A stretch of DNA of 21,841 nt from a virus: the IMG/VR virus record IMGVR_UViG_3300042562_003531, positions 1 to 21,841 of that record, one strand, 5' to 3'. The translations under genes were made by a program, and so were the position numbers. Under the pieces are notes generated by a model that was not told where the DNA came from, did not search any database, and saw only the letters and a list, made by a program, of their open reading frames with translations. Shown piece after piece: positions 1 through 7,614 of the stretch (position 1 is the stretch's first letter; the number at the start of each line of letters is the position of its first letter).

Positions 1-834
1 ATGTCGAACGGGCCATGGACAGATGCAGAGAACGACCTGATCGTTGCGGATTACTTCGCGATGTTGGCTGCGGATGTCGCGGGCAAGCCTTACAACAAGG
101 CCGAGCACAATCGCGAACTTCAGGCCCGCATCGACCGCAACCGCAGTTCCATCGAGTTCAAGCACCAGAACATCAGTGCAGCATTGCAGGGGCTCGGTGA
201 AACGTGGATCCCCGGCTACAAGCCTGCCGTCAATTTGCAGATGACCCTTGTCGATGCTGTGGCGCGCTGGCTCGCGCTCAATCCGGCCTGGTTGGGCCGG
301 ACGCCAGGCGCGCGCAAAGCGACGGGTATGGCCGATATGGCCCGGCTTTGGATCGGACCGCCACCAACGCTTTCGAACCAGCCCCCACCTGCCGAGCTGG
401 ATCAGATGCTGCACATCGCCCGAAAGTTCGATGTGGCCGAGCGGGATGCCCGCAACCGCGCCCTTGGCCGAGCTGGAGAGGAACGGGCGCTGGCACATGA
501 AAAGTCTGCTCTGGCCGATGCCGGGCGAAGCGATCTGGCCCGCAAGGTGCGCTGGGTGTCGGAAGAGGATGGCGACGGCGCGGGCTACGACATCGAGAGC
601 TTTGCTCCGGACGGGCGGCTCCGCCTGATCGAGGTGAAGACGACGAATGGCTGGGAACGAACGCCCTTCCACATTTCCCGCAACGAACTGGCCGTTGCCG
701 AGGAACGGCGCGCCGATTGGTGCCTGATGCGGCTGTGGAATTTCTCACGCGAACCGAAGGCATTTGAGCTGCGCCCGCCGCTGAACGCACATGTATCACT
801 GACCGCGACCAGCTTTCAGGCTAGCTTTCACTGA
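1..834 (+). CDS. DUF3883 domain protein, PD-(D/E)XK nuclease-like
   Basis: The product is 277 aa if translation starts at the ATG that forms the first three bases of the window. An upstream start cannot be excluded because the preceding sequence is not visible. The C-terminal third has the DUF3883 signature: GAGYDIES with D197, then RLIEVKTT with E211 and K213, which gives a D-x13-E-x-K restriction-endonuclease-like core. The N-terminal part (about 1-100) contains a conserved-looking RSSIEFKHQNISA stretch that I associate with this family. DUF3883 proteins are often found in restriction and defence loci, and the domain is thought to be a nuclease or DNA-binding module; the substrate is unknown. 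The gene is convergent with the recombinase operon, with only four bases between the two stop codons. It may be the last host gene beside the element or a cargo gene; the sequence does not decide. Confidence 0.8.
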   Translation: MSNGPWTDAENDLIVADYFAMLAADVAGKPYNKAEHNRELQARIDRNRSSIEFKHQNISAALQGLGETWIPGYKPAVNLQMTLVDAVARWLALNPAWLGRTPGARKATGMADMARLWIGPPPTLSNQPPPAELDQMLHIARKFDVAERDARNRALGRAGEERALAHEKSALADAGRSDLARKVRWVSEEDGDGAGYDIESFAPDGRLRLIEVKTTNGWERTPFHISRNELAVAEERRADWCLMRLWNFSREPKAFELRPPLNAHVSLTATSFQASFH

Positions 835-838
835 GCGG

Positions 839-1216
839 TCAGTCGAACACTCGCCCGGGCTGATCGGCCCATGGCAACTCTGCCACCCCGCACAGGTCCT
901 TGAGCGTCAGCACCGTGGGTTCACGCTGCAGGACCAGCCGCTCCAACACCGATGGCGACAGCCATGCCAGCCGAATTATGCGGCTGACATAGCGGTCGGA
1001 GAAACATTCTTTGGCGGCCAGATCCGCCAGCGTGGTGACTTCGCCACGTTCGATCAGTTGTCGCCAACGCCAAGCAAGACCGATTGCGCGCAGGACGTGT
1101 GGGTCCTGCCCTCGCTCCATTTCGACCTCCACCTCTTTGGGCGGCAGGATGCGCGGGCGGCCGCCGCGCTTGCGGATGGTCAGCGGGATGTGGATGCGCA
1201 GCGTGTCGTTCATCAT
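839..1216 (-). CDS. Small HTH-like protein, last gene of recombinase operon
   Basis: This 125-aa basic protein has no catalytic motif that I recognise. Residues about 60-95 (LADLAAKECFSDRYVSRIIRLAWL) read like a helix-turn-helix: a LADLAA helix, a short turn, then a recognition-type helix with RYVSRIIRL. The N-terminal part is rich in Arg, Lys and Pro (KRGGRPRILPP), which fits DNA contact. The start is ATG at 1214-1216; a second ATG follows directly. It overlaps the recombinase stop in an ATGA junction, so translation is probably coupled to the recombinase. I associate small proteins of this type with DUF2924-linked recombinases in alphaproteobacterial prophages. A role as recombination directionality or accessory factor is possible but is inference only. 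Confidence 0.75.
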   Translation of the reverse strand: MMNDTLRIHIPLTIRKRGGRPRILPPKEVEVEMERGQDPHVLRAIGLAWRWRQLIERGEVTTLADLAAKECFSDRYVSRIIRLAWLSPSVLERLVLQREPTVLTLKDLCGVAELPWADQPGRVFD

Positions 1217-2538
1217 GCCACCTGCTTTCTCGGTGGTGCGACCAGGGCAGCGATTGCCCCAAGACCCTCGTGGCGCAGATCGACGGCCAGCCCCGCCTCA
1301 CCCACCGTCACACGGGCGACCAGCAGCTGCACAACGCGCGCTTGTTCGGCCGGGATCAGCGCCGTCCACATCTTGTCGAACTGGGCCAATGCCGCTGTCA
1401 CGTCCGCCTCGCCAAGGTCGGGCCGATCCTTGCGCAGCACCTTAGCGACGCGATGTGCGGCTTCCGGCGTGCGCAGCAGGCGGCGAATCTCGCCGATCAC
1501 CGCATCCTCGACCATGCCGCCCGGCAGGCGCTGAGGGCCGCGCAACACGGCATCAGGCCGCTTCTGGATGACGTCCATCGAGACGTAGTAGCGGTAGAGC
1601 CGGGTGCCCTTCTTGGTGTGATGCGGGGTCATGGCCACGCCGCTCTCGGTGAAAACCAGCCCTCGCAGCAGGGCCGGTGCGGGCGCCCGCGCCACGGCGA
1701 TCCGAGCGACACGGTTGTTGGCCAGCACATCGTGGACCTGCGCCCATAGTGCTTCATCGATGATCGCTTCATGCTCACCGGGGAAGGCTTCCGTCTTGTG
1801 CACGGCCAGCCCGCGATAGACCCGGTTGTGCAGCAGCTTGTAGAGGTAGCCCTTGTCGAAGGACTTGCCCTTCTTGGTCTGGATCCCGCGGGTGTGCAGC
1901 TCATCGATCACCTGCGTCGTAGAGCTGGACCGCGCGAACAAACGGAAGATTTTCTGCACCGCCTCGGCCTCGGCCGGGTTCACGACCAGCTTGCGGTCCT
2001 TTACATCATAGCCCAATGGCACCGGCCCACCCATCCAGATGCCCTTTCGGCGCGAGGCGGCCACTTTGTCGCGGATCCGCTCACCGATCACCTCGCGTTC
2101 GAATTGCGCGAAGGATAGCAGGATGTTCAGCGTCAGCCGTCCCATGGATGTGGTGGTGTTGAAGGATTGAGTGACCGAGACGAACGTGACGCCGTTGCGG
2201 TCGAATATCTCGACCAGCTTGGAGAAATCCATCAGCGCGCGCGACAGCCTGTCGATCTTGTAGACCACGATGATGTCGATCAGCCCGTCCTCGATTTCGG
2301 CGATCAATTGCTTCAGCGCCGGGCGATCCAGATTGCCGCCGGAAAAGCCGCCGTCATCATAACGGTCGCGCAAGCAGACCCAGCCCTCGGCGCGCTGGCT
2401 GGCGATATAGGCCTCGCAGGACTCACGTTGCGCATCGAGGCTGTTGAATTCCATGTCGAGCCCTTCCTCGCTCGACTTGCGGGTGTAAATGGCACAGCGA
2501 AGGCGACGGACTGGCTCGTTTTTGGGTGGCTTGGTCAT
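1213..2538 (-). CDS. Large serine recombinase (site-specific integrase)
   Basis: The product is a 441-aa serine recombinase that would integrate and excise the element. The N-terminal resolvase domain (about 12-160) shows AIYTRKSSEEG with the likely nucleophile S22 beside R20, the FSGGNLDRPAL segment, and the catalytic IDRLSR motif (D96, R97, R100). The long E-helix region SFAQFEREVIGERIRDK follows. A Recombinase domain covers about 165-275. The segment after it (LLRGLVFTESGVAMTPHHTKKG) sits where a zinc ribbon is usual but lacks the paired cysteines. I chose the ATG at 2536-2538 rather than an in-frame start 39 codons upstream, because it overlaps the DUF2924 stop as ATGA and places the resolvase domain at the usual distance from the N-terminus. 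It is the third gene of a four-gene operon. Confidence 0.93.
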   Translation of the reverse strand: MTKPPKNEPVRRLRCAIYTRKSSEEGLDMEFNSLDAQRESCEAYIASQRAEGWVCLRDRYDDGGFSGGNLDRPALKQLIAEIEDGLIDIIVVYKIDRLSRALMDFSKLVEIFDRNGVTFVSVTQSFNTTTSMGRLTLNILLSFAQFEREVIGERIRDKVAASRRKGIWMGGPVPLGYDVKDRKLVVNPAEAEAVQKIFRLFARSSSTTQVIDELHTRGIQTKKGKSFDKGYLYKLLHNRVYRGLAVHKTEAFPGEHEAIIDEALWAQVHDVLANNRVARIAVARAPAPALLRGLVFTESGVAMTPHHTKKGTRLYRYYVSMDVIQKRPDAVLRGPQRLPGGMVEDAVIGEIRRLLRTPEAAHRVAKVLRKDRPDLGEADVTAALAQFDKMWTALIPAEQARVVQLLVARVTVGEAGLAVDLRHEGLGAIAALVAPPRKQVA

Positions 2539-3041
2539 CGGCTGAACCCCGCACTTGCGCCGTGAGCGAGGCCGAAAAATTTCCATCCGTTCCGGTTGGT
2601 GCCTGTGATCGCCCGCGCCGCAGCAGAAAGCGACTTGAACCGCCGCCCCTGCCATTCAAACCCATCGGCGCGAACAGTGACGGAGTGTTCGACTCCCTCC
2701 CAATCCCGGACCAGCCGGGTGCCCGGCATCGGTCGGCGCGGATCTGCCACCATCGGCCCCGGCGCACCGTTGGCGACCTCGTCAGCCAGCGCATCCAGCG
2801 TGCGCCGCGCCTCACGGCCCAGCCCACCTAGAGCCAGTTCCTGCAAGCGATAGCCAAGCCGCAGCTCCAAGTTCCCCCGGCTGGCATTCGGGGCTGGCGC
2901 ATCGAAGATAGCCGCCCACTTCGCCTGAAGCTCCGGCACCGTCATTGCCCTGAGTCCGGCTAGTGCGGCCACGACGTCGATGAGCTCCGCCTGGTCGCCC
3001 AGTCTCGGCTTCTCCGCTGATTTCCTTGTGTTTTTCGTCAT
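2535..3041 (-). CDS. DUF2924 domain protein
   Basis: This 168-aa protein matches the DUF2924 family as I know it. The N-terminal helical part contains LRAMTVPELQAKWAAIFDAPAP. A middle stretch NLELRLGYRLQELALGGL follows. The C-terminal part (GTRLVRDWEGVEHSVTVRADGFEWQGRRFKSLSAAARAITG, then NGWKFFGL) resembles a small beta fold found in phage and recombinase-linked proteins. DUF2924 genes commonly sit directly before serine recombinases in alphaproteobacterial mobile elements; the biochemical role is not established. The gene overlaps both its upstream 73-aa neighbour and the recombinase in ATGA junctions, which suggests that the proteins are made in fixed proportion. An accessory DNA-binding role in integration is plausible but unproven. 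Confidence 0.85.
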   Translation of the reverse strand: MTKNTRKSAEKPRLGDQAELIDVVAALAGLRAMTVPELQAKWAAIFDAPAPNASRGNLELRLGYRLQELALGGLGREARRTLDALADEVANGAPGPMVADPRRPMPGTRLVRDWEGVEHSVTVRADGFEWQGRRFKSLSAAARAITGTNRNGWKFFGLAHGASAGFSR

Positions 3042-3259
3042 TCGTCGTCTCCAACTCGGGTTCGCAACTGTTGACGACGACGGCGTGTCAGGGCAAGGAT
3101 GTCCAGCGAACTGTCTCCAAGGTTCGGAGAATTTTCGTTTATTCGCCGTGGGTTGGAGCGAGAAATGGCCATAGCGAGGATTGCAGCCAATTCTGCCAGC
3201 CGCTCTTCTGTAGTGAGCGTGTCAAGTGGTGCTGCAACGCTGATGGTGGTGCCGGGCAT
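3038..3259 (-). CDS. Small hypothetical protein, first gene of recombinase operon
   Basis: The product is a 73-aa soluble protein. The N-terminal half (LTTEERLAELAAILAMAISR) is predicted to be helical and acidic. The C-terminal half is basic (LALTRRRRQQLRTRVGDDE). It is not a domain that I can name. The start is ATG at 3257-3259, and the stop overlaps the DUF2924 start as ATGA. I have seen similar short proteins before DUF2924 genes, so I consider it real despite its size. It is the first gene of the integration operon and lies directly behind a perfect 10-bp inverted repeat at 3262-3290. A regulatory or accessory DNA-binding role is inference. Confidence 0.65.
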   Translation of the reverse strand: MPGTTISVAAPLDTLTTEERLAELAAILAMAISRSNPRRINENSPNLGDSSLDILALTRRRRQQLRTRVGDDE

Positions 3260-3261
3260 GG

Positions 3262-3290
3262 AGAGCGAACCTCAAGAGGCGGTTCGCTCT
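3262..3290 (-). promoter_or_regulatory. Perfect 10-bp inverted repeat in leader of recombinase operon
   Basis: AGAGCGAACC at 3262-3271 and GGTTCGCTCT at 3281-3290 are exact reverse complements with a 9-base loop. The repeat begins two bases before the start codon of the 73-aa gene on the minus strand. The best Shine-Dalgarno-like bases on that strand (GAGG, about 10 bases from the ATG) fall in the loop and the adjoining arm. As RNA, the hairpin could mask the ribosome site of the integration operon. As DNA, it could be an operator or a recombinase site. In the rest of 3260-3453 I see only a weak -35-like AGTCAA (TTGACT on the minus strand) at 3321-3326 and no convincing -10. Confidence 0.5.
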
Positions 3291-3462
3291 TTGGTGGCCT
3301 GATGCAAGGAACGTTTTCAAGTCAAAACAATGGGTTGTCGCAGTACCAAGTAGCTCAGCGCGCACATGCGTTATGGATTCGTACCTATTCACTTTAGGAC
3401 TTTGCTTGAGTAGCCTCTGAGAATGAGGCACCCTCCAAAAAACGAACAAGAGCGTGAGCGTA

Positions 3463-4665
3463 ATGAAAAGTCTCTTCCCTTGGTTCTTTGTAACCGATGC
3501 TGACTACGCCAAGATTTGGCAGAATGGCATTCTGACGGTAGATGCGAACGTTCTGCTCGATCTGTACAGATACCACACAAGTACACGGGACGCACTTCTC
3601 GCAGCGTTAGAGTCCTTCAAAGGTCGAATCTGGATTTCGCATCAGACCGCAAGTGAATTCTTGAGGAATCGAAAATCTGTAATTGTGGATATGACGCTCG
3701 ACTTTGAAAGATCGTCGAAGCCAATAGATGATCTAAAGAAGGCGATTCTGGATGCAAATGACCGGCTGAAATCCCACCGTGTCATTCCAAAATCAACAAT
3801 CGAAGAATTTGGGTCTGAGTTAGACGCAGCAATCACAAAGATTTCAAAAGCAATCTCAACAGAAAAATCAAACGCACCCGACTACCTCACCACAGATCAA
3901 ATCCTTGATCGCCTTATCAAATTACTTGAGGGAAATATTAGTGGTAAGCCAGGCGATCTTGATGATGCACTGAAAGAAGCCACTAGGCGGAAATCAGGGA
4001 AAATTCCGCCAGGTTATATGGACAAAGACAAGGATGGTGACAGGCACGCTGGCGATTACTTTATGTGGCGCGAGATTCTTAGCTTCGCCAAAGCTAAGAA
4101 GATGCCGGTTATTTTCGTAACGTCAGAACGCAAAGAAGACTGGTGGGAGATAAAAAGCGGTCGGACGCTCGGCCCGCGCCACGAACTCCTTCAGGAAGCT
4201 CAGGAAACATCAGGCCAAGGGTTTGCTATATACCACACGGATCGATTTCTAGAGTTCTATGAGAAAAGCAAAGGACAAAGTGCCAGCACCGAAGCATTGG
4301 CAGAGATCCGTGAAATCGCTGAAAGTCGTGAGGCTTCGAGGCTTCCGGCAGTATCTGTCGTTCAAGAAGTTTTGGCCGCTGACGAGCAGAGCAACAAAGG
4401 AATTCTTCACGTACGCCTAGCGAGACCAGTACGGAACTTTACTGGTAGCGGGCATTTCGAGCCAAGACTTCGACATGCGCCACGGCTTGAAGTCAAAGTG
4501 ATTTCTACTCCGGAAGGAGTTCCTGACATTAACATACGCGCGAACACAGGTACTAACTACGACTTTAATGCGCACATTCACGCCTTTGGAAACGGGAGCA
4601 CACTGCCGCCAGGTGAATACCTTATTGAATACTCCGCAATATGCTCAGACATCGCAGTGTCGTAG
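3463..4665 (+). CDS. PIN-like domain protein (DUF4935/PIN_8), putative RNase
   Basis: This 400-aa protein (403 aa if GTG at 3454 is used) has a PIN-type nuclease core of the DUF4935 (PIN_8) type. Acidic residues fall where the family places metal ligands: D27 in TVDANVLLD, E65 in TASEF, D198 in AGDYFMW, and D226 in TSERKEDWW. Residues about 80-190 form a helical, charged insert. A C-terminal extension of about 100 residues (from about 300) looks beta-rich and is not a domain that I recognise. PIN_8 proteins are predicted RNases found in defence settings. The gene is clearly AT-richer than the genes on both sides, with AAA, GAT and ATT codons frequent, which suggests separate acquisition. It stands alone, convergent with the immunity operon. 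Shine-Dalgarno matches are weak for both starts; I prefer ATG at 3463. Confidence 0.82.
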   Translation: MKSLFPWFFVTDADYAKIWQNGILTVDANVLLDLYRYHTSTRDALLAALESFKGRIWISHQTASEFLRNRKSVIVDMTLDFERSSKPIDDLKKAILDANDRLKSHRVIPKSTIEEFGSELDAAITKISKAISTEKSNAPDYLTTDQILDRLIKLLEGNISGKPGDLDDALKEATRRKSGKIPPGYMDKDKDGDRHAGDYFMWREILSFAKAKKMPVIFVTSERKEDWWEIKSGRTLGPRHELLQEAQETSGQGFAIYHTDRFLEFYEKSKGQSASTEALAEIREIAESREASRLPAVSVVQEVLAADEQSNKGILHVRLARPVRNFTGSGHFEPRLRHAPRLEVKVISTPEGVPDINIRANTGTNYDFNAHIHAFGNGSTLPPGEYLIEYSAICSDIAVS

Positions 4666-4770
4666 CAGTTGATGGCCATCGGCGAATATGCATTCATTCT
4701 TTCCCAATCGGGTGCGAACCAATATTGAGAGATTTGCGCTCCCTCTCATTCCTTCTTGCCTCACCTGAAT

Positions 4771-5496
4771 TCAATGCCGCGTAGCTGGTTGCACCAGCCC
4801 ATCCGTCCGAAGCCGCAGCGAAGCTTTCCACAGCGGCGTCTTTGTAAACAGGTTGCGTTCATTGCTCATAAGCCCCTTGGCCCGGTCCATGTGCAGCAGC
4901 CCCGTCCAGCAGAGCGGCCGTAGCACCTGGATGTAAAGGCTGCTCAGAATGTTGTCGAAATTTCCCTTCGGGCCGGGCTCGCCGAACAGCACGCGGCGAA
5001 GATCGGCCCCAGAGGCACCGTTCTCGTTTTCGACGTTCATCACGTTCAGGAAAACGTCCCAGTTCCGCAAGGTGGGGTCGTCGTCAAAGCGTGAGAACCG
5101 TGCATGGTTGACCTCGAAAAGATAGAACGGCGTGACGATTCCGAAGGTCTGCCCCGGGTGCCCAACAAGCGTTTGGCCCGCCTTGCTCAGCTTGATCTCG
5201 CCCTTACAATGCCGCCCGATTTTCATTGCGATCATCACATCGTGCAGATCCATCAGCGGACCGAAATCTATTTCGTTCAGTACCTTGTTGACGGCGAAGA
5301 GGTCGGCTTCGGTGTGGCCGGGCCCTTCGAATTCACGCGCGGCCCAGTGCACGAACACCCGCTTGAACGCCTTGGAGGGCGTCAACCCGATCGAGCCGTG
5401 CTCACCGAGGTAAGCGAAGGTCTTTTCCAGCCCACCCACGATAGGCGAAAGAGCGAGCGCCGGATTGGCATCATCGATATCGAGGAATTCAATCAA
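4771..5496 (-). CDS. Hypothetical protein, third gene of repressor-nuclease operon
   Basis: I do not recognise a domain in this 241-aa protein. It is soluble, with no signal peptide or membrane segment. It has a central segment LMDLHDVMIAMKIGRHCKG followed by FGIVTPFYLFEVNHARFSRF, and a C-terminal part ILSSLYIQVLRPLCWTGLL that could be a winged-helix-like fold. The start is TTG at 5494-5496, chosen because AGGAGG lies six bases upstream on the minus strand; no in-frame ATG is as well placed. The gene follows the AbiJ-like nuclease gene after 37 bases in the same direction and is convergent with the PIN gene. Position suggests that it works with the nuclease (partner, sensor or antidote), but that is inference from synteny only. 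Confidence 0.72.
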   Translation of the reverse strand: MIEFLDIDDANPALALSPIVGGLEKTFAYLGEHGSIGLTPSKAFKRVFVHWAAREFEGPGHTEADLFAVNKVLNEIDFGPLMDLHDVMIAMKIGRHCKGEIKLSKAGQTLVGHPGQTFGIVTPFYLFEVNHARFSRFDDDPTLRNWDVFLNVMNVENENGASGADLRRVLFGEPGPKGNFDNILSSLYIQVLRPLCWTGLLHMDRAKGLMSNERNLFTKTPLWKASLRLRTDGLVQPATRH

Positions 5497-5533
5497 ATCA
5501 GCCCTCCTGGTCGCGATTCTGGTGATCTAGCGC

Positions 5534-6901
5534 CTACTTCACGCGATGAGCGGCGAACAGTCGTTCGAAGAACGCGGCTATCATCTTGTCCACCGAGTCG
5601 TGACCCGTCCCATTCGTTTGCAAAAAGTCCGCACCCCCAAAACGGAAGACTTCGTAGCCTCGGATCCGCAACGCGCGATCGGCCTCGACCATCCGCGCGT
5701 ACCTTTGTGGGTCGGCTCGGTCACCGTCCGCGTAGTGATGTTTGCCGTCTATTTCGATGACGACACGTTGTCGGCCCGGCAAGAGCATGAGAAAGTCCAT
5801 TCGTTGTCGGAAGAGAGCTTGCTTGTCCGGAAGTCTACTGACGATTTCGGGGTCGTAGTGGAGGTAGACCTGCGGAACGAGCGCTGGCAGGCGTTCACCA
5901 AGTTTCTCTGAAAAGAGCCGAAAGTACGCAGCGAAGAACTGTTTTTCTGGGCCATCGTCGAGAGAAGCGATGAGCCGTTTTCCCAGTGCGGTGCGTGCCT
6001 CCACCAAATCGGAAATGCTTTCGCGCTGCATCCACCAGCGGACAAGATCAAGCCATGTGAGTCCATTTCCGATCGGCAGGTCAAATATGAGGCAGCTTGC
6101 CGCGTGGTCGAGGACGACGATCTCGTTATCAATGGCGTCGGAGAAACCAAGCCTCGGTTTGGGTCCAATCGAAGCAAAAATCAGGTTCTTCGGTCGGCCT
6201 TCGACGCCGCGCCGAACTGGCCGAACCGAGTATGTTGCGCGCCCGGAAACTTCTCCGGTTCGGGCCACCTCATATCCATCAATTCTCAGGATTTCAGAAA
6301 GGGCGATTGCCAGCGCGTCTTGATCGTCCGCATCACGTATTCTGGGGTCGAGGGTCGTCTCAACGAGAAGTGCAAAGCGCCGTGTTGGGCAAACCGTCGC
6401 GCCTACAAACTCGAAGACATCTCGCGCGTTCCAGGCCGGTTGGGGGCCGGTCGCATTGATCCGGAGCTCGTCGCCCTTGCTTGGGCCAAAGAAGTCCGCA
6501 GCACTGCTCAAGTCGAAAAGCGCGTCGATTATTTCAGGTCGAATTCCTTTTCCGTGCATCCGAGTGCCGAGGAGATCAGCTACCCGATCGCGTGTAATTG
6601 TACTGATATCCGGCTGCCCCTCGTCTTGAAGCCTGAAGACCGCATCTTGGAGCGGAATGTCTTTCGTCTGCTCTGCAAGCTCTAGCGCTAGTTGAAGTGC
6701 TTTCCGCTGTGGCAGGCCGGCAAGCGTGTTGCGGGCGACCGTCTTTTTGCTGTCCCCTTCGACCAAGGGAACTAATCGGCTGGTGAAGAACGCATCGATG
6801 TCCACCCCCCGCATGGTGTCCCTGAAGCGGCAACCTGCCGCTTCCAATATGTCCTCTAGTAGGTTCTTGCTCTGCATGTTTGCGCCAGCCGTGGAAACCA
6901 T
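5534..6901 (-). CDS. AbiJ-NTD3-like protein with VSR/DUF559-type nuclease domain
   Basis: This 455-aa protein appears to be a phage-defence protein. Residues 236-249 (GRPKNLIFASIGPK) through LTWLDLVRWW (281-290) match my recollection of the AbiJ-NTD3 region. The C-terminal domain (about 365-425) is a very-short-patch-repair/DUF559-like PD-(D/E)XK nuclease: RMDF (D369), VVIEIDGKHHY (E383, D385, K387), then EADRALRIRGYEVFRFGG. AbiJ-type proteins give abortive infection in other bacteria; the target here is unknown. The start ATG at 6899-6901 is preceded on the minus strand by GGGAG at suitable distance and lies only four bases after the repressor stop, so it is almost certainly co-transcribed with the repressor. 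M9 is a weaker alternative start. Composition is GC-rich, but less so than that of the replication genes. Confidence 0.82.
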   Translation of the reverse strand: MVSTAGANMQSKNLLEDILEAAGCRFRDTMRGVDIDAFFTSRLVPLVEGDSKKTVARNTLAGLPQRKALQLALELAEQTKDIPLQDAVFRLQDEGQPDISTITRDRVADLLGTRMHGKGIRPEIIDALFDLSSAADFFGPSKGDELRINATGPQPAWNARDVFEFVGATVCPTRRFALLVETTLDPRIRDADDQDALAIALSEILRIDGYEVARTGEVSGRATYSVRPVRRGVEGRPKNLIFASIGPKPRLGFSDAIDNEIVVLDHAASCLIFDLPIGNGLTWLDLVRWWMQRESISDLVEARTALGKRLIASLDDGPEKQFFAAYFRLFSEKLGERLPALVPQVYLHYDPEIVSRLPDKQALFRQRMDFLMLLPGRQRVVIEIDGKHHYADGDRADPQRYARMVEADRALRIRGYEVFRFGGADFLQTNGTGHDSVDKMIAAFFERLFAAHRVK

Positions 6902-6905
6902 GAGC

Positions 6906-7583
6906 TCAAATCTCCCGCGCGAACCAGCGGATGCGACCGATGATGTTGATCTCCTCGGCGCTGCGCTCGTAGGGGGTGTAGAAGCCGTTGTCGGAGATCA
7001 CCCGTACGGCAGGCGGATCACTGTTGGGGATGTGCTCCAGCCGCTTGGCCACCAATCCCATGCCGTCGTCCAGCACGAAGATACCCGGTGGGTTCGGCGC
7101 GCGGCGCGTCATGTCGACCAGCACCGTGTCGCCATCAAGCAGTGTCGGCGCCATGCTGTCACCTTCGACATGCATGATGCGCAGTTGCGACGGGGTGGCC
7201 TTGAGGCTGCCCTTTATCCAGGATCGGCGGAAGTGGTAGGCGCGGCCGGGCGTGTCCTGGTCTTCGGTCACGATGGCGCCGCCCCCCATCGACGGGCGCG
7301 GGCTGGCATGGGCTATTGCCACGAACGTCTCGTCGGGGTTTTCAATGAAAGGCGGCTCGCCCTCGACCTCTCCGATGCCGTGGATCAGCCAGTCCCGCTC
7401 CACTTTCAGCACGCGCGCGACATCGGCCAGCCGGTCGATTCCGGGGCGCACGGACCTGCCGCGCAGGATGTCATAAACAAAGGATCGGTTCACCCCCGCC
7501 ATCTCGGCGACATGGGCGGGGCTCAGGCCGAGTTGCTGGGCGCGAGCACGCAGCCGGTCGGAGAGCGTGTGATGTTCAGTCAT
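6906..7583 (-). CDS. XRE/S24-family phage repressor (CI-like)
   Basis: The product is a 225-aa LexA/CI-type transcription regulator. The N-terminal XRE helix-turn-helix (about 7-62) includes LGLSPAHVAEMAGVNRSFVY followed by DILRGRSVRP. The C-terminal S24 peptidase-like domain (about 125-220) holds the Ser-Lys pair: S143 in VEGDSMAP and K180 in LVAKRLE. Such repressors hold a prophage silent and self-cleave when RecA filaments form. I chose the ATG at 7581-7583, preceded by GGGGA on the minus strand, over an in-frame start 37 codons upstream that would cross the promoter region. It is divergent from the 225-aa gene at 7693, as expected for an immunity region. It heads an operon with the AbiJ-like nuclease and the 241-aa protein. 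Confidence 0.9.
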   Translation of the reverse strand: MTEHHTLSDRLRARAQQLGLSPAHVAEMAGVNRSFVYDILRGRSVRPGIDRLADVARVLKVERDWLIHGIGEVEGEPPFIENPDETFVAIAHASPRPSMGGGAIVTEDQDTPGRAYHFRRSWIKGSLKATPSQLRIMHVEGDSMAPTLLDGDTVLVDMTRRAPNPPGIFVLDDGMGLVAKRLEHIPNSDPPAVRVISDNGFYTPYERSAEEINIIGRIRWFAREI

Positions 7584-7614
7584 TTTGTCCCCAAGGGGCT
7601 GTGGATCAAATAGG

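Noticed and set aside
2539-2655. A longer recombinase N-terminus starting at 2655.
   Set aside because: The extra 39 codons lie inside the DUF2924 gene and read as low-quality sequence. The ATG at 2538 has the ATGA overlap and the family-typical N-terminus.
3423-3503. A 26-codon frame starting at ATG 3423 that overlaps the PIN gene start, as a leader peptide.
   Set aside because: No ribosome site, no regulatory motif, and ordinary length for a chance frame.
4666-4770. A bidirectional terminator between the convergent PIN gene and the 241-aa gene.
   Set aside because: I could not find a stem of useful length with T-runs; only a short GATGGCCATC palindrome is present.
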